DNA from: Blastomyces gilchristii SLH14081
Taxonomy: Eukaryota; Ascomycota; Eurotiomycetes; Onygenales; Ajellomycetaceae
Assembly (NCBI RefSeq): GCF_000003855.2
Contig: NW_003101681.1
Coordinates: forward strand, 5,642,405-5,706,404
Direction: 5' to 3'
DNA: 64,000 nt
Shown here piece after piece: positions 1 through 10,339 of the stretch. How positions within the stretch are numbered: the stretch's first letter is position 1; every line of letters starts with the position of its first letter. The position numbers were made by a program, and so were the translations under genes. The notes beneath the pieces are model-generated. The model saw nothing but the letters and a program-made list of their open reading frames with translations. It did not search any database and was not told where the DNA came from.

Positions 1-1563
1 GCTTTCTCAAATACTATTCCTGAGATTGAAATTCTGAAGAGAAGAAAGAAAGAAGAAATAGAGAAACAACAAGTTCTTGAAATACAGAAACTTGAAAAAG
101 TAAGTAAGATTCTTGAAAAGCAGTGTCTGAGTAAGATGAATGAAGAAGTTCTATTAATTCTTCATACTCAGACTTGACAACTACAGAAGATGATCAAGTT
201 CAAACTTGGAATCTCAAACACAGTTCAAAAAATATTGAAAATTCCTTGTACAATCACTGACTCTTCATCTTACTCTTCTTCTTTTTTTCCTACTTCTTCT
301 TCTTCTTTGAATCAGAAGAAAACATATACTTAAGCAGCTGAATCTACTGTCTCTAAATCTGCTATCTCAAAATGTGCTCAAAATCCTGAGAAAACTGAGA
401 AGAATACTGCTCATATCTCTATTCATAGAAAAGTAGAAAAGAAAATATAAAAAGAGAAAAACTTTCAAATCTTCAGAAATAGAAGACTTATTCTCAAAGT
501 CTCAAATCAAAATATTCTGCAAAGAAACAAGCTAAACTCAAATCTCATTTTCAGAATCAGAAATGAAATTAATCAGCAGTTCTTTTCTCAGTTGATGACT
601 GATATTGAAATTCAAAAACCAGTTATAGCTTTAATTGAGCTATTATTCTTTAAAAACTTCATTATTCTGACTACAATGCCTGAATTCAGTACTGAATTCC
701 TTATTCAGAATGAGAATCTCTGATAGTCAGCAGTAGAATCTTTACTAAAGACAATAATTCTATCTGAAAGAGATGAAAAGTGAGACAAATTCATTCTTTA
801 TGATATTTCAGTTGAAATTTTTGACTGTGAAGAAGAAATGCTACTTCTTAAAAATGAATTGAAAGAATACAACTCTATTCAACTGAGAAAGAAGCCTGTA
901 TGACTAAATATAATTAAGTTCAGACAAAGCAGGAGAAATGTCTCTGTTCTAGTATATATAAAAACACTTAAATAGTCAAAGATCTCTGAAGTAAGAGTAG
1001 CAGATTTAAAAATGAGAGTTCATGAATACAAAGACTCAAGAATGAATCTCAAAGCACAAACACAGTATTCAAACTGTCAAAGATATGAATACTTTGCAAT
1101 CTCATGTTTTAGAGACTCAAAATATGCATTCTGTGTCAGAGAACATAAAACTAGTGAGTATAAATGTGAAACATGCTCAAAAAGAGATGAAATATGTTAA
1201 CACACTCTGCTTAAGTGCTCTAATTGTAAAGAAAAACATGCATCTAGCTTAAAAGAATGTATGTTTACTCCTAGAACTCAAAAGAACTGAAGAAAAGATG
1301 AAGCTCAAAGTCAATCTAGAACTGAAGAGAAGAGTCAAGTCAGTAGACTTATAACTATAAGCTTAAAAAGAAGAAACTCTTAACTATCTAAATCTTCAAA
1401 CTTCAATTCTTCAGCTAAATGTAAACAGAATTTGAATCCTCAAACTTCTGTTAAGATTAGAGAATTGAGAAATGACTCTAATGATAAACTAGATATAATA
1501 CAAGCAGTTGAGATCCCTACTTTTCAAAATAGTTATAATCTACTATCTGATGATAGTGACTAG
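1..1563 (+). pseudogene. LINE-1 ORF1 (gag-like nucleic-acid-binding protein), decayed
   Basis: ORF1 of the LINE encodes the RNA-binding protein of the retrotransposition particle. The first part is Lys/Glu-rich and probably helical. Near 1012-1290 lies a run of three Cys/His zinc knuckles. In this copy key residues are hit: the first knuckle starts with Tyr instead of Cys, and its His is also Tyr, both explained by C/G transitions. A TGA/TAA series breaks the frame. The final TAG at 1561-1563 is shared with LINE-2 and LINE-6, so it is probably the true stop rather than damage. ORF2 begins 29 bases later. Confidence 0.85.
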
Positions 1564-1592
1564 ATCCTACTCTATCTCTACTCTCTTTTAGT

Positions 1593-4500
1593 ATGAATAT
1601 ATAACAAAAACAACAAAAAAAGTTTAAAAACTCTTCAAAAATCATATTTATTCAAAATAATGTGAATAGAAACTCAAATTGTATTTATTCTTATCTTCAA
1701 ATTGTATTTGAATAAAAAGTTGATTTTATACTACTTCAGGAACCGAATTTTGATGCTGAGCAAAATTACATCATTTCTCATTCAAGCTACTACTACTTTC
1801 TACCTCAAAAGTCTGAGATAAAGTCAAGAGTAGTGATCTATGAAAGAAAGAGATCAAGATATTAATTTAATCTAAGATTTGATATTATGTCTGACTCTGA
1901 TATTCTGGTGAGTGATATTATAGATAAAGAAAATGAGTTTGATACTATACAGCTTATAAATATCTATAATGAAAAGTCATTGAAGATAAATAACAATATC
2001 TGAACAATTGATAGAGAATTTCTGAATATAACTTCATTAAGAAACTCTATAATTGCAGGAGATTTCAATGCACATCATCTCTAATGAAATTCAGAATGCA
2101 AGAGAGCAGTGAGAGCTGATAATCTGATTGAATGAATCTTTGAACATTCAATAGATTTGATTAATAAGTCTGATCAATAAACATTCTTTAGAAAAGACAT
2201 GAAACAGAAGTCTATTATAGATCTAATCTTCATGTCACAAAATCTAATGAAAAGCAGACTTATAAACTGATTTATTAATTTGAATGAGACATCAGAATCA
2301 GGTCATGAGATTATTCAATTTAATATTGAACTGAGTGAAAAACAAATGAGTGAAAATCCTCTTCTCTCTAATCAGTAAAACTTTGAAAAAGCTGATTGAA
2401 AAGCAGTTAAAGAAAGCATAAAACTGTTAAAATCTGAAAGACAGAATGAGCTATATTGAAATTCTGGTCAAGATATCTCAAATGAAATGCTTGAGAATAG
2501 AGTGAAGCTTATTACATCTATTATTCTAACAAGTGTTAGAGATAATATTTCAAAGAGAAAATATTCTGAGTATTCAAAATCTTGATGAAATGAGAATATC
2601 TCATCTAAAAGAAAAGAATTAGCTACTGCTAGAAGAGATTGAAAGAATGATATAATATCTGATAAAGAGTTCAAAGCTGTCAGAAATGAATATTTTTCAG
2701 ATATTAAAAGAGCTAAAACAGACTGCTGGAATAAATTTCTTGAAGAAGCATAAGAGAAGGAAGTTTTTAAAGCTTTTAACTATACTAAAACAAGAAGTGT
2801 AGCAAAACTTCCAGCCTTAGAATATAAGTTTCAGAATGAATCATATACAGCAAACTCTTTTGAGGAAAAATATCAAGCTTTTATGAGAATTCTCTTTCAG
2901 AACTCATCAGATTCAGATTCAGATTCAGAGAAAGAGAATATATCACTTCTCAACTACATTGATGAAAATGACTGAGAATGGCCTGATCTTACATAAGATG
3001 AATTAGAGTCAGCTATCTTCTCAAGTTCTGTTAAAACTGCTGCAGGTCCTGATTCAATTAATCACTTGATTATTCAAAATACATATTTCTAGTTAAAGAA
3101 TGAATATTTTGAGCTCTTTTTCAATCTCTTGAAAAAAAAAAAAAAAAAAAAGAAAAATGAATATCATTCTGAATGCTGAAGAGAAGTCACTGAAGTGATT
3201 CTTGCAAAACCTAATAGAAAAACTTCAATTTCTAAGTCATATAGAGTAATATCTCTATTGAACTGCCTAGAAAAGGTTTTAGAAAAGATAATGACTACTC
3301 AACTATCTTTTATAAGCTCTATAAGTCATTCTCTTTTATTCAGTGAATAAATGAGAGATAGAAAACAGTGTTCTGTAATTAACACTGTTCTCTCAGTTAT
3401 TCATGATATTCAAATAGCAAAGCATGAGAATCTGGTCTCAACTGCAGTTTTTATTGATATAAAAGAAGCATTTGATCATGTTTCAAAGTCAAAGTTAATT
3501 CATACATTGAAGATATTAAAACTGTCACTTTCTCTAATAAAATGAGTTAACTGTTTTATATCTAAAAGAAGTATACAACTCTTCTTTAATGAAATGAAAC
3601 AAGACAAGACTGAGATAAAAATAGAAGTATCACAGAGATCTTCAATCTCACTCATTTTATTTACAATATACACTGTATATCTATTCAAAAATAGAAATAT
3701 GAGAATAGTGTGATCTCTGAGTTATGTGAATAATATTGATCTAGTCTACAGCTCAAAAACTATCAAAGAGAATTTGAAAGTAATTGAAGAAGCTGTAAAG
3801 AAAATCTTTGTTAGAGCAGATATCAATCAAATTTAATTTAATATGAATAAAACTGAGTTAATTCATTTCTTTTCTACATTCAATGAGAAAGAACTATCTC
3901 TAACTCTTTTAAATAGAGAGATTAAACTCAGTGTAAATGTCAAATGATTAGAAGTATGATTAAACTTCAAGTTAAATTTTAAATATCACATTCAACAAAG
4001 AACTGTCAAGGCAGAAAGACTATTGAACAACATAATCAGACTATTAAATACAGAGAGAGGTCTATTCTTGCAGGCTATGAGACAGTTATATATAGCCTGT
4101 ATTACATCAGTAGCTGATTATGAAGTTCAAGTTTGATGAAATAATCAAGAGAATTTCACTGAACTCTTTCAAAGTCTGCAAAACAGAGCCTTGAGAAGAA
4201 TTCTGAAAGCATTCAAATCATCTTCTATTAAAGCAATGAAAATTGAAGCTTCAATTCCTTCTTCTACTATTAGATTTGAAAAGATCTGTATAAACTATGC
4301 TCTGAGAGTTGTAAAGATAAGCTTAAATCATATAATCAGAGAAAGAGTCTCTTCTTCATTTTCATCAATTAACTCTGGAAATGAACTGAATTGAAATAGA
4401 TTTCTTGATTGAAATGAAAATAATTCTTCAAAGAAAATGTCTTCTCAACTGTACAGACTATACTCTCTGATTAAAAATCAATTTTCTTCTTTAAATGTTG

Positions 4501-5576
4501 AAAAAGTTGATCATGAGAAGTTATCTCTCTGAAGAGAAAAGCTTGAATCTCTTATAGACTTACAAATAAGTAAACTATTAAAAGAGAAAGAATATGAACA
4601 GTATTTGAAGAGAATTTCTACAATCAATATAAAAGACTCTATTCTGATTTATTCAGATGCCATAAAAAATGAGAACTTGAATAGATTAAGTGCAGACATT
4701 GCTTATACTGAAGATAATATCAATTTTATCTCAGATTTCTGAAATCTAGGCTGTGAATCTGAAGTCTTTGATGCTGAACTATTTGTAATAGTGAAAGCTT
4801 TCAAACTCATTGAAATAAAATCTCATAAAAGAGAAAATTGTTTGAAAGAGACATGGATATTCTCTGATAGTCAAGCTGCTTTAAAAAGACTTAGAAATAG
4901 TCAGATTTATAATAGTCAAATGAATCTTGAACTGATCTTAAACTCTGTTTTGAAAATTCAAAAGAGAAGAATATCAAAGCTGATAATTCATCTGCACTGA
5001 GTTCCTACTCATATGAATATTCATGGCAATAAATTGACTGATTTAGCTGCAAAAAAGGGTGCAGAATTAAGCAGATCTATTCAAAAAATTGTGTTCTGAT
5101 CTTTTATAAAGAGAAAAATAAAAGAATCTTGTTTAGACAAGTGAAATGAAAGCTGGCAGAAATAAAAGAAGAGTATACATTATTCAAGATTTGAAACAAA
5201 ACCCAAGTGAAAATCTTGTTCAATTAAATGTAAAAAGAAAATATTCTCATCTATAATACAGCTGAAACTAGAACATGGCTATTTCAAATCTTATATACAA
5301 AGATTTGATGATAGATTTGACTCAATAGAATGCTCATTCTGCAATACAAATGAGAATTCTGAGCATATTATAATACACTGTGCATTATACAATAGTCTCA
5401 GAGCCAGATTGAAAGAGAAGTATGATCTAAATCAATTAAATATGAGATTCTTATTCTCAACTGAGACAGGAATTAAATACTTAATAGACTTTCTATCAGA
5501 AACTCAAGCAGCTACAAGAAAATGGCTAAATTCAGAATTATCTGAATATGAAGAGGAGAAAATCAACCAGATATAG
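1593..5576 (+). pseudogene. LINE-1 ORF2: endonuclease - reverse transcriptase - RNase H - Cys/His tail, decayed
   Basis: The start is the ATG at 1593, just after ORF1. An apurinic-type endonuclease is recognised by LLQEPNFD (about 1722-1760), GDFNAHH (2058-2078) and SIIDLIF (about 2211). The RT follows, with the FIDIKEAFDHV block (about 3450-3480). The catalytic YVDD block is damaged to YVNN (about 3722-3735). RNase H shows the IFSDSQAALKRL block (about 4855) and the H..VP.HM..HGN segment (about 4990). A C-x2-C...H-x4-C zinc motif lies at 5330-5384, and the ORF stops at TAG 5574-5576. Stops are mostly TGA at Trp positions. The domain order matches I-clade LINEs of filamentous fungi. Confidence 0.93.
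3132..3158 (+). repeat. A-tract expansion inside LINE-1 ORF2
   Basis: Twenty consecutive A, one G, then more A. LINE-2 at about 24745 has only a five-A tract at the same codons. The extra bases are a private expansion, probably slippage, and shift or disrupt ORF2 in this copy only. Confidence 0.85.
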
Positions 5577-5950
5577 TCTGTTAAAACAGCTATATACTAT
5601 CTTTTAATAATTTGTTTTGCTACAGTCTTTCTTTACTTTATCTTTTCCTTTTAATTTCTTTCTGTCTATCTATTTAATGTGTCTATCTTTAAGACTGTGT
5701 TCTCTTTTCCTTTGTCATGACATTGTCAAATGATTTCAAAGTATCAGAAGATGTTAAAACACTGCAATTTGTAAACAGTTTTTATATTCTGAGCTGGAAT
5801 TTTCTGATTTTGCATATCTGAAATTGATGAATGTATAATAGTTAAACTTTACAGATATAGGAAAAACCCTGAGAACTAAAAGTTCTCAGATAGATGTCAT
5901 AGTCTCTGACTGCATACATCTATAATTGAAGAATAATAATAATAATAATA
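5577..5950 (+). promoter_or_regulatory. LINE 3' UTR with terminal stem-loop and (AAT)n tail
   Basis: The untranslated end of the LINE. At 5868-5890 a near-perfect stem-loop is formed by CCTGAGAACT pairing with AGTTCTCAGa around a 3-base AAA loop. The element ends in AATTGAAG plus AAT repeats. The same hairpin is present in the other LINE copies, for example perfectly at 58324-58346. In I-like and related LINEs such 3' structures are bound by the element's own RT, and I infer the same role here. Confidence 0.75.
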
Positions 5951-6757
5951 ACTGTCTATCACTCTGAGACTGATGATGCATCAGAACAGATAATTCAGAC
6001 TGTAAAGAATTATCTTTATAAGTTCTACAATCACTTATAAGACAATTGATATGATCTTCTTCTACACACTGAAGTTACTATCAATGACTGAGATGCTGTC
6101 TCAACAGATGTAAGCATATTCTTTCTTATACATGAATATCATATGAAAGTACTGAATCTTCCAGAGATTACATATTTCACACTGAATCTTCACAGTTCAA
6201 TTTAGATCATGAATAATATAGTAATGAAACTCTGATATATCTGTGATTGAGTAGAAGTCTTCATGACAAGTGCTAAACAGAATCAAGAAGATTAAACTAA
6301 TATTCATTAAAACTTCACTGAGTAATATAAGATAGAAGATCTGATATAATTGAATCTTAAGAATATATTGATTACACACTCATCTCATATACTGAAATCT
6401 CATCACACAAAGTATAAAGTGATAGAAATTCTAGACAGTTATAATTACTATCTTGATATATTATCAGAAATTCATGATATCTTTTATACAAGCTTGCTTC
6501 ACTATACTATTATTAATTCATTCTCTTTTCAACTGACTTCTGACTGACAGCTGCCAGGGATTATAGAAGAAGATAATGAACTTGAATAAGAGATTGAAGA
6601 TATTCTTGATAAGAGATCTCACAGCTATAGCTGGTAATATTTTATAATATAAGTTAACTATAATTATCTGATCTGAACTCTGAGTTCTGTGTTATCTGAG
6701 ACTGCAGCTCTTGACTGATAAGAGCTATGTATAATTAAGAAAGAGAGAAGAGACTAA
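5951..6757 (+). pseudogene. Gypsy-B pol 3' end: integrase C-terminus and chromodomain, decayed
   Basis: The terminal part of a Ty3/gypsy pol, cut on its left by LINE-1. Around 6350-6545 the frame reads like an integrase C-terminal GPF-type domain, followed by an acidic linker (IIEEDNELE). From about 6590 a chromodomain-like stretch follows, ending near the LTR. Many TGA and TAA stops are present. The minus-strand copy at 26197-28534 carries the same segment with the clearer YLVKxVSYN chromodomain motif. In chromoviruses this domain directs integration into heterochromatin, which fits the setting. Confidence 0.82.
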
Positions 6758-7075
6758 TGTGATGAGCTGTGCCTGATCAATTATATAGACTATTCTATTA
6801 CACTTTACAGATTTCTACTACTTTGATTCTCAGTTGCTGATTCTTGACTGAAAATCTATGAAATCTCTATTCTTTCACTCTGAAGCTTCACTATGTATGA
6901 AAAGCTCTATTCTTTCACTCTGAAGTTTCACTGTGTATATCACTGTGTATGTGTATAAATATTCACTCTAATTACTGATTTTCGTACTTTCTCTTTCTTT
7001 CCTTCTCTAATGTTTTTCTCTTTATTATATAAGACCTATATATTATACTGATCTATTCAGCGTAGACCTCTTACA
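6758..7075 (+). repeat. LTR-B, 3' LTR of a gypsy-B element (318 bp)
   Basis: It starts TGTGATGAGCTG and ends CTCTTACA, so it has TG...CA ends. It matches 15839-16110, 51404-51723 and, inverted, 25883-26196. It contains a tandem duplication of about 45 bp (the TATTCTTTCAC...GAAG block at about 6870-6940) that the 272-bp copy at 15839 has only once. Gypsy-A integrase sequence resumes directly at 7076, so gypsy-B inserted into a gypsy-A element. Confidence 0.9.
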
Positions 7076-8160
7076 GAACTTATAAGTATACTTAAATTAA
7101 AAGTATACTGACTAAGTATAACTGAGAATATTTAGATATATACTTATAAGTATCTGAATTATCAGATTGTAAAAGAATTTAAGAAAGAATTAGAATGTAA
7201 GAAAGTATAATATTAGATAATATTAGATTCTCTCTTCACAAGTCAACTACTTCTATATAAATATATAATATAGCTGTTTAAGTAATAAGAGATGAATCTC
7301 ATAGATATATTATTATAAATACTGAATAAAAATCATTGAATAATCACTGCTATTAACTACACTACTGATTAATTAATAGTAAAAGCAGTTTCAGAGATAA
7401 CTGAGAAGATAGTAATAAAGTTCTTATATAATAAGATTTATATTAACTATAGAATATTATATAAAATTCTAACTAATAATAATGTAAATCTTGTAGAAGA
7501 AGTAGTAAGACATTTCATTAAACAGTTATAGATAAAATATTATAGAATAACATTATATTATCTATAGATAAATAGAAAGATAAAATACTTGAATGAAATT
7601 CTGAGTAATATACTGATGAAATATCTAGTGAGCAAGCCTATGAGATTATAAGACAAATATCTCAAACAGATACTATTAGTCACATGAATTCAGCAGCATG
7701 CAGTCTTCAAGTGTTTATTATTCTATCTGTTATATGAATTGCATCCGCGCATCCTGAAGAATGCTTTGAAAAAGGTGAAGAAGAAAGTAACAATCACAGA
7801 CATGAACTCAAGATTGAAAGTGCTCCAGCCATGCATGTGCAAAAGCTAATAAGTTACTCCTGAACTGAGCAATTCAATTGAAAAGAATACAAGACTCACT
7901 AGTTAAGAAATCAAGTCTCAAGATGGGAATGTGAGTTCTTGTACGCAATGAGGGTTCTGAGAAGTTTCAACCTAGGTGGTTTGAGCCCTATAAAATACTC
8001 AAATCACACCCTCTGGGAACATACGCATTGGAAGAACCAGAGGGACGGGTCTTACGCAACTTAATAAATGGTTCTAGAGGTCGGCAAAAAGGACGGGAGC
8101 GTACACGCTGGGAAACGTGGTTCACCAAGCCTATGCAACATCTCCTTGAAATGAGGAGAG
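7076..8160 (+). pseudogene. Gypsy-A integrase, zinc-binding to C-terminal domain, decayed
   Basis: The first 650 bases align with gypsy-A copy 4 integrase (zinc region, then the catalytic core) but are full of stops. From about 7835 the frame is readable: a basic helix (KANKLLLN), one CGA-to-TGA stop, then at 7935-8065 a classic C-terminal fold signature with PRWFEPYK, LGTYALEEPEG and LRNLINGSR. This is the GPY/F-type tail of fungal Ty3 integrases. A Trp codon just before VLVRNEG has become TGA. The frame then stays open to 8414 as an Arg/Gly/Ser-rich tail whose coding status is uncertain because the opposite strand is also open. Confidence 0.85.
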
Positions 8161-8525
8161 CTAGTAACAGCAGCAGAAGTGGCAGAGGCAGGGGGAGCAG
8201 GGGTAGCGGGGGCGGGGGTAGCAGGGGCGGGGGTAGCAGGGGCAGGAGTAGCGGGAGCGGGAGAACCGGATGCAGGGGCAAGTGTAGGAGATTTGAGGGG
8301 AGTGGCAGAGGGAGAAACAGTGGCAGAAGGGGCAGGGGGGGACACGGGAGACCTGGTCACACATGGCACGGGCAATTCCTCCATTATCACGTCCTCCAAG
8401 TTCTTGACCAATGATTCAACATTGGGGTGTTCACTATCATCAGCGGATGCGGATCTGACAACGCGTGAAGATTCTACACAAATAAAAAACAAACAAATCT
8501 GCATCTGCATCCACGCGAAAATCAT
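8061..8525 (-). CDS. Antisense ORF in gypsy-A 3' region; predicted signal peptide and Pro/Ala-rich tail, function unknown
   Basis: I do not recognise this protein. Starting at the ATG at 8525-8523 (an in-frame ATG also exists at 8606) it has about 154 residues. A hydrophobic N-terminus (MIFAWMQMQICLFFICV) looks like a signal peptide or membrane anchor. An acidic stretch (DDSEHPNVESLVKNLEDVIMEE) follows, then a Pro/Ala/Thr-rich low-complexity part built on a PATPA repeat, and a short tail HFKEMLHRLGE. A damaged homologue stays open at 48578-48974. It lies antisense between pol and the 3' LTR, where some plant and fungal gypsy elements carry accessory antisense ORFs. The opposite frame is also open, so it may be a shadow. 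Confidence 0.35.
   Translation of the reverse strand: MIFAWMQMQICLFFICVESSRVVRSASADDSEHPNVESLVKNLEDVIMEELPVPCVTRSPVSPPAPSATVSPSATPLKSPTLAPASGSPAPATPAPATPAPATPAPATPAPPASATSAAVTSSPHFKEMLHRLGEPRFPACTLPSFLPTSRTIY
8189..8262. repeat. GC-rich 15-bp tandem repeat
   Basis: About four to five imperfect copies of a GGGGTAGCAGGGGCG-type unit. On the minus strand it encodes the PATPA pentapeptide repeat and on the plus strand Gly/Ser/Arg repeats. The unit is a multiple of three, so both frames stay open through it. Confidence 0.8.
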
Positions 8526-8612
8526 GTCAGAAAACACAATCAGATGCCCGCTGGGAAAAGGAAGGGTCGAGGGTGTATGAGGAGGTGGAGAAGGTGTGCC
8601 ATCCATGGTAAT

Positions 8613-8894
8613 ATGTTCTGGCGATCATTAGAAGAAAAACAAGTCCTGGCCATGTTCCACAACGCGTTCCACTTACTGCCAACGAACTGCCTGGTATGGT
8701 CACTACAATGACACTTGTTTTGGGAACGGGGGGCCATTGCCAGGAACGCGTACGATGTGATAGATAAACAGATAGAAAGCATCGAACAGGAGGAGGGGGA
8801 AACAGGCACCTTGTATGAGATGGTGGCGTTCGATGATGACGATGACAGGGATGATGATTGGAGGATGGAAAAGTTAGTGGATGAGGGAGTGTAA
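8613..8894 (+). pseudogene. Unrecognised short ORF before gypsy-A 3' LTR, one Trp-to-TGA stop
   Basis: From the ATG at 8613 to TAA at 8892 the frame has 93 codons, broken only by a TGA that reads as a mutated Trp (context SLQ*HLFWERGA). The composition is protein-like: a helical N-terminal half (EEKQVLAMFHNAFHLLP), a helix with ARNAYDVIDKQIESIEQEE, then an acidic end with five Asp in a row and WRMEKLVDEG. No family is recognised. It diverges from the antisense ORF at 8525 and lies 153 bp before the 3' LTR. It could be an accessory gypsy ORF, a captured host exon or chance. Minus-strand frames here are also partly open. Confidence 0.35.
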
Positions 8895-9035
8895 TATAGT
8901 GAAAGCTTCTTTGTGAGGGCGTAAGCGGGACACTAGCCAAATCAGGGATAGGCTGTACAATCGCGAACATTAGCGGCGCGCTAATCCGCATGAAGCTAGG
9001 GCTTACATCATGGTCACGTGGGCGTGACTGGATCT

Positions 9036-9047
9036 GGTGGGGGAGGA
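9036..9047 (+). promoter_or_regulatory. Polypurine tract of gypsy-A
   Basis: GGTGGGGGAGGA sits directly against the TGTGG start of LTR-A. This is the expected primer for plus-strand DNA synthesis, and it fixes the LTR as a 3' LTR of a plus-strand element. Confidence 0.8.
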
Positions 9048-9214
9048 TGTGGTTCAGAAGAATGTACGACCGCTGGATAATAATGCGCCCGCTTCTGAAT
9101 ACACTTACAAATGTGAAGAGGCCCTAGCGGCCACTAATTAATTTAGTATAACGTATATAAGAAGCCGGCGTACACCCGTAATTATACGCTGGCTTAAGCA
9201 ATCTTTAAATCACA
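9048..9214 (+). repeat. LTR-A, 3' LTR of gypsy-A copy 1 (167 bp)
   Basis: It runs from TGTGGTTCAG to AATCACA. The same LTR occurs at 33511-37113 (split by LINE-5, 167 bp when joined) and at 55300-55465. It keeps several CpG sites despite the damage around it. A TATATAAG box at about 9155 is a plausible promoter element. Confidence 0.88.
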
Positions 9215-9230
9215 ACATTTATAATCAGAA

Positions 9231-9330
9231 GTAGACTGGCCGCCGGGACCATGAATTTCACATTTGATTCCATTTGGTCTGGTCTCATACATTTCTTGGT
9301 GTGAGTCCCATCAGAACTGAGCATCAAAAA
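9231..9330 (-). repeat. Terminal fragment of a hAT-like element
   Basis: About 95 bp match the 3' end of the 505-bp MITE in reverse, beginning TAGACTGGCCGC. After about 9325 the sequence no longer follows the MITE. It is either a truncated copy or the end of a longer relative. The AT-rich stretch 9331-9469 holds nothing else that I recognise. Confidence 0.7.
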
Positions 9331-9469
9331 AATCTGAAAATGAACTATTTCTGAAAGAAATGATGTGAAAAATAATCAGATTTAATTCAAGAACAGTGAA
9401 ATAAGAGTAATTTCTCAGAATAAACAGTGAAAGATAATCATTCTTTCGAAATTAAAATAAGACTTAGAC

Positions 9470-9975
9470 TAGACTGATTGTATAACTGTGTCTGAGATCA
9501 GAACTAGAATATTTAATAATCTTACTATTAATTCATCTAATCTCATTACACAGTTTTAACATTAGATAGTAGTTTTATACTGTCTCAGTGAGACTTACTA
9601 TCTACTCTTATTAAATTTTTCAAATAAGATTATAATTTTCACTTCTCAATTTAAATTATTTTTATTGCTTTAAATAACTTTAAATCTTATTTAAGTGTTA
9701 TCAAAAAGTGTTACTTTCTAAAAAATTAAAAATAATCTAAAAAAAACCTTAAAATATCTAAAAATAGTAACTTTATATCAATAATAAAACTAAATGAAAT
9801 TAAATAAGATTACTTTCTTATTTTTTCTAAGTTATAATCTCATTTTAAGATCTGATATATAGTTACTTTGCATGTTTTTTTAATAACTAGTCTCAGCAGA
9901 ATTCATGTCAAGAAATGTATGAGATTAAACTAAATGAGATTATATATGAAATTCATAGTTCTGACAGTCAGTCTA
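9470..9975 (+). repeat. hAT-like MITE copy (506 bp)
   Basis: It starts TAGACTGATT and ends CAGTCAGTCTA, giving inverted ends TAGACTG/CAGTCTA. The flanks are ACTTAGAC and ACTGAGAC, an 8-bp duplication with one difference. There is no coding capacity. It is heavily transition-damaged compared with the copy at 57511. Confidence 0.88.
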
Positions 9976-10335
9976 ACTGAGACTGAAGATTAAATTCAGT
10001 CTCATTCAGTTCATTCTATAATTACTTATATAATCAGAATTTGATAATTCTTGAAGAATAATATTATTGTATTATGTGTACTCTATCTATATAAGTTATA
10101 CTAAATAGAGTTGAAGTAGCACGTGACTAGAATAGATGTAGTAATTATCAACACTTAATCTTACTATACTATGATATAATAAGCTGTTATTCAGAGCCTT
10201 CTCTTATTCTGAATTCTTTTAAAAACATAATAATAATTAATTATATTAATCAGACTCTGATTTTCTCATTAGAAAAGATGTCTATACAGCAATAACTATA
10301 AAAATTAAGAAATACATGTAAAATTCATTAATTTA
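9976..10335 (-). other. AT-rich stretch, probable copia 3' untranslated/LTR region
   Basis: It lies just beyond the end of the copia RNase H frame on the minus strand, where the 3' LTR should be. No matching 5' LTR exists in the window (the 5' end of the copia element is missing), so LTR ends cannot be set. No ORF or RNA is seen. Confidence 0.4.
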
Positions 10336-10339
10336 CTGT

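Larger units (their letters stand above)
1..5950 (+). mobile_element. LINE-1: I/Tad-type non-LTR retrotransposon, nearly full ORFs, 5' end outside window
   Basis: Copy of the window's dominant LINE. Base 1 aligns with position 50759 of LINE-7, 38 bases into ORF1, so the 5' UTR and ORF1 start lie to the left. It holds ORF1, ORF2, a 3' UTR and an (AAT)n tail at about 5933-5950. Dense G-to-A and C-to-T changes put stops in both ORFs, so it is dead. It abuts the integrase region of a gypsy-B element at 5951, which is probably its insertion target. No target duplication can be tested because the left end is absent. Confidence 0.93.
7076..9214 (+). mobile_element. Gypsy-A copy 1, 3' portion: integrase, extra 3' region, PPT and LTR
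   Basis: The start aligns with the integrase zinc-binding region of gypsy-A copy 4 at about 63545, and the right end is LTR-A with a polypurine tract in front. The left 660 bp is heavily damaged and without CpG. From about 7741 the sequence becomes GC- and CpG-rich with only scattered damage. The remainder of the element to the left is separated by the gypsy-B insertion and lies outside the window. Confidence 0.88.

Noticed and set aside
8028..8414. Gly/Arg/Ser-rich plus-strand ORF as an RGG-type RNA-binding protein
   Set aside because: It starts inside the integrase C-terminal domain and its composition comes from a GC-rich 15-bp tandem repeat; it is at most the tail of pol.
8527..8991. Long minus-strand ORFs opposite 8613-8894
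   Set aside because: Open frames in GC-rich DNA with no recognisable domains; the plus-strand frame has more protein-like composition. Neither is certain, so only one is listed.
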